Origin: Xylophilus sp. GW821-FHT01B05
GTDB taxonomy: Bacteria; Pseudomonadota; Gammaproteobacteria; Burkholderiales; Burkholderiaceae_C
Length of the DNA stretch: 64,000 nucleotides
Direction: 5' to 3'
Assembly (NCBI GenBank): GCA_038961845.1
Contig: CP152408.1
Location: forward strand, 1,798,001-1,862,000
Both the position numbers and the translations under genes were made by a program. The notes under the pieces are model-generated. The model had not been told where the DNA came from, ran no database searches, and was given only the letters and a program-made list of their open reading frames with translations. This document shows positions 36,313 to 45,126 of this stretch, piece after piece. Every line of letters starts with the position of its first letter. Positions within the stretch are counted from its first letter, which is position 1.

Positions 36313-37245
36313 ATGAGCCCAAGCCTTTCCCAGCCACGCTACCGCGGCATCTTCCCGGTAGCGCCCACCACCTTCACCGAGGCCGGTGCGCTCGACCTGC
36401 CCAGCCAGAAGCGCTGCATAGACTTCATGATCGACTCCGGCGTCGATGGCATCTGCATCCTCGCCAACTTCTCCGAGCAGTTCTTGATTTCTGATGACGA
36501 GCGCGAAGTGCTCACCCGCGCCGTGCTGGAACACGTCGCCGGCCGCGTGCCGGTGATCGTCACCACCACCCACACCAGCACCCAGGTCTGCGCCGAGCGC
36601 AGCCGCCGCGCGCAGGACATGGGCGCGGCGATGTTGATGGTGATGCCGCCCTATCACGGCGCCAGCTTCCGCTTCCCCGAGCCGCAGATCTTTGAGTTCT
36701 ACGCCCGGCTGTCGGATGCGGTATCGATTCCGATCATGGTGCAAGACGCCCCCGCCAGCGGCACCGTGCTGTCGGCCGCCTTCCTGGCCAGGATGGCCAA
36801 GGAGATCGAGCAGCTCAGCTACTTCAAGATCGAAACCGCAGGCGCTGCCAGCAAGCTGCGCGAACTCATCCGCCTGGGCGGAGAAGCCATAGAAGGCCCC
36901 TGGGACGGAGAAGAAGCCATCACCCTGCTGCCTGACCTGGACGCCGGGGCCACAGGCGCCATGACCGGCGGCGCCTTTGCCGACGGCATTCGACCCATCA
37001 TCGAAGCGCACCGCAGCGGCGACCGTGACCAGGCCTTCAACCTCTACCAGCGCTGGCTCCCCCTTATCAACTACGAGAACCGGCAGGCCGGCTTTCTCGC
37101 GGCCAAGGCCTTGATGAAAGAGGGCGGCGTCATCGCCTGCGAGGCACCGCGCCACCCGTGGCCGGGGCTGCATCCGGAGGTGCGCAAGGGCTTGATCGAG
37201 ACGGCGCGGCGGCTTGATCCGCTGGTGCTGCGCTGGGCGCGCTGA
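36313..37245 (+). CDS. DHDPS-family dehydratase, L-2-keto-3-deoxyarabonate dehydratase-like
   Basis: A 310-residue TIM-barrel enzyme. The Schiff-base Lys172 lies in YFKIETAGAASKL, and EAIEGPWDGEEAITLLPDLDAGATG resembles L-2-keto-3-deoxyarabonate dehydratases. The YNxP motif carrying the usual catalytic Tyr is replaced by Q-D-A-P (144-147), and GTTGE by NFSEQ. If the assignment is right it converts a 2-keto-3-deoxy pentonate to 2-oxoglutarate semialdehyde, the substrate of the dehydrogenase at 30.3 kb. An aldolase or another keto-deoxy acid specificity remains possible. Confidence 0.8.
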   Translation: MSPSLSQPRYRGIFPVAPTTFTEAGALDLPSQKRCIDFMIDSGVDGICILANFSEQFLISDDEREVLTRAVLEHVAGRVPVIVTTTHTSTQVCAERSRRAQDMGAAMLMVMPPYHGASFRFPEPQIFEFYARLSDAVSIPIMVQDAPASGTVLSAAFLARMAKEIEQLSYFKIETAGAASKLRELIRLGGEAIEGPWDGEEAITLLPDLDAGATGAMTGGAFADGIRPIIEAHRSGDRDQAFNLYQRWLPLINYENRQAGFLAAKALMKEGGVIACEAPRHPWPGLHPEVRKGLIETARRLDPLVLRWAR

Positions 37246-37286
37246 ACACGTTCTACAACTTCAACAGGATTGCGGAGACAAACCCC

Positions 37287-38219
37287 ATGACCACATCCCC
37301 CAAGGCCGTGCTCGTCGAGAAATTCGGCAACAGCTTCAGCGGCTACGACCTGCACACCGGCGCCCGCGCCTTCAGCGCCCAACTGCCCAGTTATCCCCAC
37401 GAGTTCGTGGTGGACTCCGAAGGCCGCTTCGCCTTTGTCGGCCACTACGGCGTGCAGACTTACGCTCACGAAGGACTGGGCGGCCACGAGGTCTTCGTGG
37501 TCGACATCGCCCAGGGCACACACGTGTCCAGCCTGGACTGCGCGCCCTACAACCGCATCCACGGCCTGCAGATTGACCGGCAGAACCGCGTCTACGCCCT
37601 GAGCGAGCACGACAACATGCTGCTGGTCTTCGACCAGCCGCACCAGCAGCAAACGCCAAAAAGCGCCGTTCCGGTGGGGGGCGTGAAGAGCCACCTCTTC
37701 GTGCTGCGCCGCGACGGCGAGGTCGCCTACGTGACCAACCTCGGCTCGCACACCGTGACCCGGGTGCATCCGCACGACGCCGGCCAGCCCCCGGTGCCTG
37801 CCTCGGTCGGCGGCCGTCCGGAAGGCTGCTGCCTGAGCCGCGACGAGTCCATCCTCTACGTGGCCAGCCGCGACGACGCCACCCTGTCGATGCTCAACGC
37901 CACCACCATGGAAGTGTTGGCCACCGTACCCACCGGCGAAGACCCGACCCGCATCTACCTCTCGCGCGACGGCCGTTTGTTTGTGACCAACTACGGCGAG
38001 CGCTCCATCGGCATCTATGAGCCCGGCACCCTGCGCGAGCTGGGCCGGGTGCCCACGGTGCACAAGCCCATCGCCCTGGCCTTCGACCCCGCCCAGGACC
38101 TGGCCTACATCCCGCTGAACGACAACACCGTCGCCCGGCTGGACCTGCAGACCTTGGAGCTGCAGCACGCCTTCGACACCGGCCGCGAGCCTGATGGGCT
38201 GGTCGTGATCCAGCACTGA
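37287..38219 (+). CDS. Cytoplasmic YncE-like beta-propeller protein, paralog 1
   Basis: A 310-residue protein made of YVTN-type blades: SYPHEFVVDSEGRFAFVGHYG, NRIHGLQIDRQNRVYALSEH, GGVKSHLFVLRRDGEVAYVTN and RIYLSRDGRLFVTNYGERS (quoted in short pieces: HEFVVDSEGRFAFVGHYG, RDGRLFVTNYGERS). No signal peptide is present, so it should stay in the cytoplasm. GCGGAGAC precedes the ATG. A clearly related paralog follows at 40.5 kb, with an MFS transporter and an amidohydrolase between. A lactonase or a binding/scaffold role is possible; no function is established by sequence. Confidence 0.8.
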   Translation: MTTSPKAVLVEKFGNSFSGYDLHTGARAFSAQLPSYPHEFVVDSEGRFAFVGHYGVQTYAHEGLGGHEVFVVDIAQGTHVSSLDCAPYNRIHGLQIDRQNRVYALSEHDNMLLVFDQPHQQQTPKSAVPVGGVKSHLFVLRRDGEVAYVTNLGSHTVTRVHPHDAGQPPVPASVGGRPEGCCLSRDESILYVASRDDATLSMLNATTMEVLATVPTGEDPTRIYLSRDGRLFVTNYGERSIGIYEPGTLRELGRVPTVHKPIALAFDPAQDLAYIPLNDNTVARLDLQTLELQHAFDTGREPDGLVVIQH

Positions 38220-38280
38220 GAAAGCTACCGGGCCATAGGCGCCCGGACCCCGAAAGCACAAACAACAAGTCGGAGACAAC

Positions 38281-39570
38281 ATGAATACCCTGATTCACAC
38301 GCTGCCCGCGGCAGCGATGGATTCGTCCGTGCCCAGCAGCCGCTGGCTGCGCATCATCCCGCCCATCCTGCTGGCCTGCGTCATCTCCTATATGGACCGG
38401 GTCAACATCGCTTTCGCGATGGCCGGGGGCATGAGCAGCGACCTGGGCATCACCGCCAGCATGGCGGGCCTGGCCGGCGGTATCTTCTTCGTCGGCTACC
38501 TGTTCCTGCAGATCCCCGGCGGCCGGCTGGCCGCGCTGGGCGGCGGCAAGCGCTTCATCGCCTGGTCGCTGGTGAGCTGGGCGGTCATCTCGGTGCTGAC
38601 CGGTTTCGTCACCGAGACGTGGCAACTGCTCGCCCTGCGCTTCCTGCTGGGCGTGGCCGAGGGCGGCATGCTGCCGGTGGTGCTCACCATGGTCGGCAAC
38701 TGGTTTCCGGACCGCGAGCGCGGCCGGGCCAACGCCATGGTCATCATGTTCGTGCCCATCGCCGGCATGATCACCGCGCCACTGTCGGGCGTGGTACTGC
38801 AGATGTGGGACTGGCGCTGGCTGTTCTTCATCACCGGCGCGCTCTCGCTGCTGTTCCTGGCCATCTGGGTTCCCTTTGCCTGCGATAACCCGGAGAAGGC
38901 CCGCTGGATCTCCAAGGAAGAGAAGGACTACATCCTGAGCTCCCTGCGCGAGGAGCGCGAGGCTGCGGCTCGCAACGCGGTGGTCTCGGCCTCCTTCGGT
39001 GCGGTGCTGCGCAACCCCATCATCTGGCAGCTGATCGCGCTGAATTTCTTCTACCAGGTGGGCATCTACGGCTACACCCTGTGGCTGCCGACCATCCTGA
39101 AGAACCTCACCCACGGCGGCATGGGCCAGGTCGGCATGCTGGCCATCCTGCCCTACATCGGCACCATGTGCGGCATGCTGACCACCTCCTACTGGTCCGA
39201 CCGCACCGGCCAGCGCCGCGCCTTCGTGGCGGCACCGCTGCTGGGCTTTGCGCTGTGCCTTTTCCTGTCGGTGCACTACCAGGCGACCATCTGGCTGTCC
39301 TATCTGTTCTTGATCGGCAGCGGCTTCTTCCTGCAGGCGGCGGCCGGCGTGTTCTGGACCATCCCGCCCAAGCTCTGCAGCCCTGAGACCGCCGGCGGCG
39401 CACGCGGCCTGATCAACGCCCTGGGCAACCTTGGCGGCTTCTGCGGCCCCTATGCGGTGGGCGTTCTCATCCAGCAGTACAGCGCCAACGTGGGCGTGAT
39501 CAGCCTGGCGGTGTCGCTGGTGATCGCCGCACTGATCGCCCTGGCCCTGCCGGCACGCTGTGAGCGCTGA
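38281..39570 (+). CDS. MFS transporter, anion:cation symporter type
   Basis: A 429-residue twelve-helix permease. SYMDRVNIAFAMAGG in helix 1, GRLAALGGGKRFIAWSL in the loop 2-3 motif and RFLLGVAEGGMLPVVLTMVGNWFP identify the ACS family, which carries hexuronates, aldarates, phthalates and similar organic anions. CGGAGACAAC precedes the ATG. Likely the uptake system for this operon's substrate. Confidence 0.92.
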   Translation: MNTLIHTLPAAAMDSSVPSSRWLRIIPPILLACVISYMDRVNIAFAMAGGMSSDLGITASMAGLAGGIFFVGYLFLQIPGGRLAALGGGKRFIAWSLVSWAVISVLTGFVTETWQLLALRFLLGVAEGGMLPVVLTMVGNWFPDRERGRANAMVIMFVPIAGMITAPLSGVVLQMWDWRWLFFITGALSLLFLAIWVPFACDNPEKARWISKEEKDYILSSLREEREAAARNAVVSASFGAVLRNPIIWQLIALNFFYQVGIYGYTLWLPTILKNLTHGGMGQVGMLAILPYIGTMCGMLTTSYWSDRTGQRRAFVAAPLLGFALCLFLSVHYQATIWLSYLFLIGSGFFLQAAAGVFWTIPPKLCSPETAGGARGLINALGNLGGFCGPYAVGVLIQQYSANVGVISLAVSLVIAALIALALPARCER

Positions 39571-40528
39571 TCTGCTCCTGGCTGCGGAGGGCATCGACGC
39601 CGGTCTCGAGGTCGTCGATGCCCACCACCATCTCTGGGATCTGTCGCGGGGCCACTACCCCTGGTTGCAGGAAGCCTACGACGCCCAGGCTTTCTTCCTG
39701 GGCGATCACCGCGCCTTGCAACAGGACTTCCTGCCCGCCCACTACCGGCAAGCGGCCCAGGGCATTACGGTGCTGGCCACGGTGCATGTGGAAGCCGAAC
39801 GCTCCCGCGACCAGCAGGTGGCCGAAACCGCCTGGCTGCACCAGGTGCATGCAACGCACGGCTTCCCGAATGCCGTGGTGGCCCATGTCTGGTTCGACCG
39901 CCCCGATACCGAAGAGCGCTTGCAGCAGCACTGCGCCTACCCCCTGGTGCGCGGCATTCGCAGCAAGCCGGTGACCGCGCCCACGCCCGCGCACAGCGTG
40001 CGCGGCCAGCCCGGCAGCATGCAGGACGAGGCCTGGCTGCGCGGCTTCTCGCTGTTGGCCCGGCATGGCCTGAGCTGGGACCTGCGGGTGCCGGCCTGGC
40101 ATTTGCCTGAGGCGGCCGAGGTGGCGCGTCTGTTCCCGCAGATACCCATCGTGCTGAACCACCATGGCTTTGCCTGGGACCGCAGCGAAGAGGGCCTGCG
40201 CCTGTGGCGCAGCGGCATGGAGGTGCTGGCGCGCCAGCCCAATGTGCATGTGAAGCTGTCTGAATTTGGCCTGCGCGACCAGGCCTGGGATTGGCAGGCC
40301 AACGCCCGCATCGTGCGCGACACCGTCGCCATCTTTGGCTGGCAGCGCTGCATGTTTGCCAGCAACTTCCCGGTGGCCGGCCTGCGCATTGGCTACCACG
40401 ACTTGGTCACCGGCGTGCACCGCATGCTGGACGGCCTGAGCCCGGCGCAGCGCCATGCGGTGATGTGCGGCAATGCGCTGCGCTTCTACCGCATCGCTCT
40501 TCCTACCGAAAGAACGCAACACCCATGA
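39560..40528 (+). CDS. Amidohydrolase-superfamily lactonase (COG3618-like)
   Basis: A 322-residue TIM-barrel hydrolase. VVDAHHHLWD near residue 18 is the family's metal motif, followed by TVHVEAE, LNHHGFAWD and the C-terminal segment MFASNFPV, where the metal-binding Asp of GSDYP-like motifs is replaced by Asn. This group includes fuconolactonase, rhamnonolactonase and galactaro-lactone isomerase. The GTG start at 39560 overlaps the MFS stop by 11 bases, and its own stop overlaps the next ATG, so the three genes are coupled. Sugar lactone opening is likely; the sugar is unknown. Confidence 0.85.
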   Translation: MSADLLLAAEGIDAGLEVVDAHHHLWDLSRGHYPWLQEAYDAQAFFLGDHRALQQDFLPAHYRQAAQGITVLATVHVEAERSRDQQVAETAWLHQVHATHGFPNAVVAHVWFDRPDTEERLQQHCAYPLVRGIRSKPVTAPTPAHSVRGQPGSMQDEAWLRGFSLLARHGLSWDLRVPAWHLPEAAEVARLFPQIPIVLNHHGFAWDRSEEGLRLWRSGMEVLARQPNVHVKLSEFGLRDQAWDWQANARIVRDTVAIFGWQRCMFASNFPVAGLRIGYHDLVTGVHRMLDGLSPAQRHAVMCGNALRFYRIALPTERTQHP

Positions 40529-41454
40529 CCCAGGAAACCCTGCTGTTGGTGGAAAAGTGCAGCCACTGCTTCAGCTACTACGACATTGCCAGCGGTGAGC
40601 GCATGGCCAGCATTGCGCTGGGCGAGTTCCCGCACGAGTTCGTGGTGGACGCCGCGCGGCGCTATGCCTATGTCGGCCATTACGGCGTGGAGACATCGGG
40701 CCACCTGGGCCATGGCGGCACGTCGATCTTCCAGATCGACATCCAGGCGCGGCGGCTGGCGCGCACCATCGATATCGCGCCTTTCAACCGGCTGCATGGC
40801 ATGCAGATGGACGCCGCCGGCCGGCTCTATGTGCTGAGCGAAGACCGCGCCCAGCTCGTCGTCATCGACAAGCCCGAGACCGACAGCGCCCCGCGGCGCG
40901 CGGTGTCGGTAGGCGGCATCAAGAGCCATCTGTTCGCGCTGACCCGCGACGGGCAGACGGCCTATGCCATGAACCTGCTGTCGCACACCGTCACCAAGGT
41001 GCGGCCGCACGATGCCGCCGCCGTGCCGGTGGCCTGCGCGCCGGGCGAGAAGCCCGAAGGCTATGCGCTGAGTGCGGACGAGAAAACGCTCTACGTCACC
41101 TGCCGCTGGAGCAACACGCTGTGCGCCATCGACACCGACAGCATGCAGGTGGTGCGCCGCGCCCCCTCGCGCGACGACGCCACGCGCCTCTACCTGTACC
41201 GCGACGGCCGGCTGGTGGTCACCAACTACGGCGAGCGCAGCCTGTCGGTGGTGGACCCGGCCACGCTGAAAGAGCTGGCGCACGTGCCCATGGATTCCCG
41301 CGCCATCGCGCTCAGCTACCACCCGCACCAGCCGCTGGCCTTTGTCAGCCAGGCCAACGACAGGGTCGGCATCTTCAACATGGAGAGCCTGCGCTTCGAG
41401 CGCTTCATCCCGACCCAGCGGGAGCCCGATGTATCGCAGGTGGTGATGCTATGA
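40525..41454 (+). CDS. Cytoplasmic YncE-like beta-propeller protein, paralog 2
   Basis: A 309-residue paralog of the protein encoded at 37.3 kb, sharing FPHEFVVDAARRYAYVGHYG, FNRLHGMQMD, GGIKSHLF and RDGRLVVTNYGERSL at equivalent positions. It also lacks a signal peptide. Its ATG overlaps the amidohydrolase stop (ATGA). The N-terminus has two Cys residues (EKCSHC) absent from paralog 1. Retention of two diverged copies in one operon suggests they act on different intermediates or form a heteromer (inference). Confidence 0.8.
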   Translation: MTQETLLLVEKCSHCFSYYDIASGERMASIALGEFPHEFVVDAARRYAYVGHYGVETSGHLGHGGTSIFQIDIQARRLARTIDIAPFNRLHGMQMDAAGRLYVLSEDRAQLVVIDKPETDSAPRRAVSVGGIKSHLFALTRDGQTAYAMNLLSHTVTKVRPHDAAAVPVACAPGEKPEGYALSADEKTLYVTCRWSNTLCAIDTDSMQVVRRAPSRDDATRLYLYRDGRLVVTNYGERSLSVVDPATLKELAHVPMDSRAIALSYHPHQPLAFVSQANDRVGIFNMESLRFERFIPTQREPDVSQVVML

Positions 41455-41493
41455 AATATATAGCTAATAGCCGGCGTGTATAGGGGGATCTGG

Positions 41494-42996
41494 CTACTTT
41501 TCTTCTAAATTTTCCCGTGGCCGCAGCGCACGCTCCAGCAGCTCGAACAGCGCTTCGCTCACCAGCGCCAACAGCGCAGCCGGCAGCGCGCCGGCCAGCA
41601 GCAGGCCACGGTCGTTCAGCGCCAGGCCGGTGACGATGCGCTCGCCATAGCCGCCCGCGCCTATGAAGGCGGCGATGGTGGCGGTGCCGATGGAAATCGC
41701 CGTGGCGGTGCGCACGCCGGCCAGCAGCACCGGCAGCGCCAGCGGCAGCTCGACCAGCCGCATGCGCTGGCCCGGCGTCATACCCAGCGCCAGTGCGGCG
41801 GTGCGCAGGCCTTGGGGCACGCCGGCCAGGCCGGTAGCGGTGTTGCGCATCACCGGCAGCAGCGCATAAAGCGCCAGCGCCATCAACGCTGGCACGGTGC
41901 CGATCACGCCCAGCCAAGAGATCAGCATGGCCAGCAGCGCCAGCGATGGCACGGTCTGCAGCAGGCCGGCCGCGCCCAGCAGCAGTGTGCGCAGCCGGGG
42001 CCGGTGCGCGGCGAACACTGCCAGCGGCACGCCCACCAACACGGCCAGCGCCACGGCTGCGGCGACCAGGCCCAGGTGCTGGCGCGTCAGGCGCCACAGG
42101 TCGGGGCCCAGCAGCTTGCCAAGAAAGCCGCGCGTCGCGGCGGGCGCGTCTGCCGTGTGGGGCGTGAGCACTTCGCGCGCCAGCACATCGAAGGGCGCGC
42201 CGTCGACCTCGGCCCGGGCGTTGAGGCGGATCATGCGTGCCTCGTCAATCCGGCCCTCCAACTGCTGCAGCGCGGCCCAGGCGGCGGGAAAGCGCTGCGG
42301 CACGTCGAGCCGGTACAGCACTACCGCGTCGTAGCGCGGAAAGTAGCCATCGCCGTCCTGCAGCACGCGCAGGCCGCGCCGCTCTATCTGCGCATCGGTG
42401 GTGTAGATGTCGATCACGTCCACCTGCCGCCGCGCCAGCGCCTCGTAGGCCAGGCCATGGTCCAGCGCCTGCGGTGTCTGCGGCAGCCGGTAGTGGCCGG
42501 CCAGGCCCTTCCAGCCGTCGGCGCGGCCGATGAACTCGTTCGACAGCCCCAGCCGCAGTTCGGGGTGGCGCGCCAGGTCAGCCAGCGTGCGAAGCTGCAG
42601 GCGATCGGCGTCGTCGGCGCGCACCGCCAGCGCATAGCCGTCGTTGAAGCCCAGCGGAATCGCCACGCCCAGGCCCAGCGGCGCCAGCGCCTGCCGCAGC
42701 GCGGGCAGGCTGGTGGCGCCGGGCTGGCGCAGGATCTCTTGCGCAATGGTGCCGGTGTACTCGGGGTAGAGATCGATGCTGCCGCTTTGCAGCGCGGCAT
42801 AGACGATGGCGGTGTTGCCCAGGCCCTGCGATATGCGCGTGGCGGCGCCGGCAGTGGCGGCCTGCTGGGCCAGCACCTCGGCCAGGATGTAGCTTTCAGT
42901 GAAGCGCTTGGAGCCTATACGCAGCGTGTCGGCGGCCTGTGCCGCGCCCGGCAGCCAGACGCATGCCGCCAGCAGCAGGATGCGCCAGCGCTTCAT
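41494..42996 (-). CDS. Osmoprotectant-type ABC binding protein-permease fusion (OpuC/OpuB-like)
   Basis: A 500-residue fusion: signal peptide MKRWRILLLAACVWLPGAAQA, then a QAT-type ligand domain (LRIGSKRFTESYILAEVLAQ, SIDLYPEYTGTIAQEIL) to about residue 270, then a six-helix permease with SLALLAMLISWLGVIGTVPA and GTATIAAFIGAGGYGERIVTG. Such proteins import betaine, choline or carnitine. No cognate ATPase gene is in the window. The ATG at 42996 overlaps the DedA stop, so expression is coupled to DedA. Confidence 0.88.
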   Translation of the reverse strand: MKRWRILLLAACVWLPGAAQAADTLRIGSKRFTESYILAEVLAQQAATAGAATRISQGLGNTAIVYAALQSGSIDLYPEYTGTIAQEILRQPGATSLPALRQALAPLGLGVAIPLGFNDGYALAVRADDADRLQLRTLADLARHPELRLGLSNEFIGRADGWKGLAGHYRLPQTPQALDHGLAYEALARRQVDVIDIYTTDAQIERRGLRVLQDGDGYFPRYDAVVLYRLDVPQRFPAAWAALQQLEGRIDEARMIRLNARAEVDGAPFDVLAREVLTPHTADAPAATRGFLGKLLGPDLWRLTRQHLGLVAAAVALAVLVGVPLAVFAAHRPRLRTLLLGAAGLLQTVPSLALLAMLISWLGVIGTVPALMALALYALLPVMRNTATGLAGVPQGLRTAALALGMTPGQRMRLVELPLALPVLLAGVRTATAISIGTATIAAFIGAGGYGERIVTGLALNDRGLLLAGALPAALLALVSEALFELLERALRPRENLEEK

Positions 42997-43547
42997 CACG
43001 CCATCCGGATATGGCGGATGGCCACTAGCAGCCCTATGACTGCGGCCGTGCCGATCAGCACCAATTCATAGGGCCGCAGGCTGCCGACCAGGGACTTCAG
43101 CGTCTCGCTGACCCAGACGCCGAGCAAGACCACCACCGTGGCCCAGAGCACCGAGGCAACCGCGCTCAGCGGCACGAAGAAGGTTGCACGCATGCGCGTC
43201 ATGCCCAGCGCCACCGGTAAGGCAATGCGCAGGCCCCAGGCAAAGCGCATCAGCAGCACCGTGGCCGTGGGGTGGCGCGCAACAAAGCGCACGGCGCGGT
43301 TGAAGCGCGCCTGCATCTTCGGATGCTTCTGCAGCAACTGCTGGCCTTTGTGCCGGCCCAGGAAGAAGTAGAACTGGTCTGACAGAAAGGCCGCCGCCGC
43401 GCCGCAGGCGATCAGCGGCAGCATGCGCAGATAGCCCTCGTGCACCGCGTAGGCGCCCAGCAGCAGAATGGTTTCGCCCTCCAGCAGGCCGGCAAAAAAG
43501 ACGGCGTAGTAGCCGTAGTCCTGAAGCAGTTCAGCGGGGTGGAGCAT
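42996..43547 (-). CDS. DedA-family membrane protein
   Basis: A 183-residue inner-membrane protein with the DedA/SNARE-associated domain: ETILLLGAYAVHEGYL, LSDQFYFFLGRHKG and RFVARHPTATVLLMRFAWGLRIALP, where the conserved Arg residues occur. DedA proteins act in lipid (polyprenyl phosphate or phospholipid) translocation and membrane homeostasis. It is encoded between a phospholipase-D-type synthase and the Opu fusion. Confidence 0.9.
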   Translation of the reverse strand: MLHPAELLQDYGYYAVFFAGLLEGETILLLGAYAVHEGYLRMLPLIACGAAAAFLSDQFYFFLGRHKGQQLLQKHPKMQARFNRAVRFVARHPTATVLLMRFAWGLRIALPVALGMTRMRATFFVPLSAVASVLWATVVVLLGVWVSETLKSLVGSLRPYELVLIGTAAVIGLLVAIRHIRMA

Positions 43548-43562
43548 GTGGAAAGAAAGGGG

Positions 43563-44933
43563 TTAGAGCTGGAAGGCCACCGTCAGCAGCAGGCCTTCGC
43601 TGATGTCGCGCAGCAGGCCGGGCGGGCTGGCGTCGAAGTCACTGCCGGTGGCGGCCAGGGCGGTGATCCAGCGCTCCAGCCAGGCGATTTCCTCTTCGCT
43701 GTAGAACACTACCGCCGCCTCGTGGTTGAGCAGCAGGCTGCGCAGGTCGAAGTTGATCGAGCCGCACATGGCCAGCACGTCATCCACCACCACCGCCTTG
43801 GCATGCGCCATGGCCGGCAGCAGCCGAAAGCGCACGCCGGTGCGTGCCAGCTCGCGCATGGGCCGGGTGCGCACAAAGTCGGCCAGCCGGTGGTTGGATT
43901 GCGTGGGCAGCGCGACCGTTATCTGCACGCCACGGCGCGCGGCCAGGCGCATGGCGTCGCACAGGAAGTTGTCGGGCACGAAGTAGGGCGTGACCACCAG
44001 GATGCGCTGCTGCGCGCGAAAGCAGGCGTCTATCAGCAGCGCCTGCGCCGTGTCTTCGGTTTGGTCGGGGCCGCTGGGCAGGAACTGCGCCAGCGCGCCG
44101 TGCGGTGCCTCGGGCGGGCGTGCCACCGGGCGCGGCGGCTGGCGCCGGGCCGAGGCCCAGTCTTGCTCGAACTGGTGCGCGGCGGCCGCCGCCACGCCGC
44201 CGTGCAGGTCAAAGGACAGGTCCGTCCACGGTGCCTCGCCGGGCCGGCCGGTGAAGTATTCGGCCGCCAGGTTGCGCCCGCCGGACCAGAGCCAGGCGTT
44301 GTCGGCGATCAGCAGCTTGCGGTGGTTGCGCAGGTTGCGCGGGCCGACGCTGCGCAGGCTCAGGAAGGGGCGGAACACGGCCACCTCGGCGCCGGCGGCG
44401 CGCAGCTCGTCGAAGTAGCGGCGCGGTGCCACCAGGGCGCCAAAGCCGTCGAGCATCACGCGCACCCGCACGCCGTCGCGCGCCCGCGCGGCCAGCCGCG
44501 TGACGGTTTCGCGGCCGATGTCGTCGTCACCGATCAGGAAGGTGCAGATGTCCAGCCGCGAGCGCGCCAGCGAGATCGTGTCCCACAGCGCGGCCAGCGC
44601 CTCGCGCCCGTCCTGGTGCAGGCGCACGCTGCAGGCCGAAGGCGGCGCCAGGCCAAAGCTCTCGATCAGCTCGGGCGCCCAGTGCCCGGAAGGCGTGGCG
44701 CGGCGCACGCGCGGCAGGCTGGCGGGGCGCAGTTTGCGCGAGCCAAACAGCAGGTACATCGGCAGCACCAGGTAGGGCAGCAGCGCCAGCCCCAGCACCC
44801 AGGCAATGGCGGAGGAAGGCGCGCGCTGCTCGTGGCGCGCGCGCGTGGTCACCACATAAGCCAGCACGGCCAGCGTGCCGAACAGCATGTGTTGCGAGAG
44901 CGAGGGAAGCCATTCGAGGTGCAGGCGTGCCAT
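43563..44933 (-). CDS. Phospholipase D-superfamily cardiolipin synthase-like protein
   Basis: A protein of about 456 residues with two N-terminal membrane helices (MLFGTLAVLAYVVTT; IAWVLGLALLPYLVLPMYLLFG, quoted in part) and two HKD active-site motifs: RNHRKLLIADN and AHAKAVVVDD with following INFD. The layout matches ClsA-type cardiolipin synthases, which join two phosphatidylglycerol molecules. The ATG at 44933 is used; a TTG at 45005 is possible. No strong ribosome-binding site is visible. The first motif lacks the usual G-G before the next strand but keeps His, Lys and Asp. Confidence 0.87.
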   Translation of the reverse strand: MARLHLEWLPSLSQHMLFGTLAVLAYVVTTRARHEQRAPSSAIAWVLGLALLPYLVLPMYLLFGSRKLRPASLPRVRRATPSGHWAPELIESFGLAPPSACSVRLHQDGREALAALWDTISLARSRLDICTFLIGDDDIGRETVTRLAARARDGVRVRVMLDGFGALVAPRRYFDELRAAGAEVAVFRPFLSLRSVGPRNLRNHRKLLIADNAWLWSGGRNLAAEYFTGRPGEAPWTDLSFDLHGGVAAAAAHQFEQDWASARRQPPRPVARPPEAPHGALAQFLPSGPDQTEDTAQALLIDACFRAQQRILVVTPYFVPDNFLCDAMRLAARRGVQITVALPTQSNHRLADFVRTRPMRELARTGVRFRLLPAMAHAKAVVVDDVLAMCGSINFDLRSLLLNHEAAVVFYSEEEIAWLERWITALAATGSDFDASPPGLLRDISEGLLLTVAFQL

Positions 44934-45005
44934 GCGCACCAGTATGGCGCGGTACAGCCGTGAACCCGGTAGGACTGTTTCCCGACTGCCAGGGGCGAAG
45001 ATCAA

Positions 45006-45116
45006 CGGCCGCGGAGCAGGCCATGCGCAGACATCCGCGGAACCGGCTTTGCCGGGCCGCTGGATGTGCTCCCTGCAAAGGGGGTTGGCGAAGACGCGAA
45101 GCGCGTAGCCTGGGGG
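45006..45116 (-). repeat. Stop-proximal structured repeat, family 1, copy E (long type)
   Basis: On the minus strand it starts ten bases after the diguanylate cyclase stop with CCCCCAGGCTACGCGC. The outer ACATCC/GGATGT stem and the GGCC...GGCC extension are present. It separates the cyclase from the synthase gene. Confidence 0.85.
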
Positions 45117-45126
45117 TGTGCGTGAA

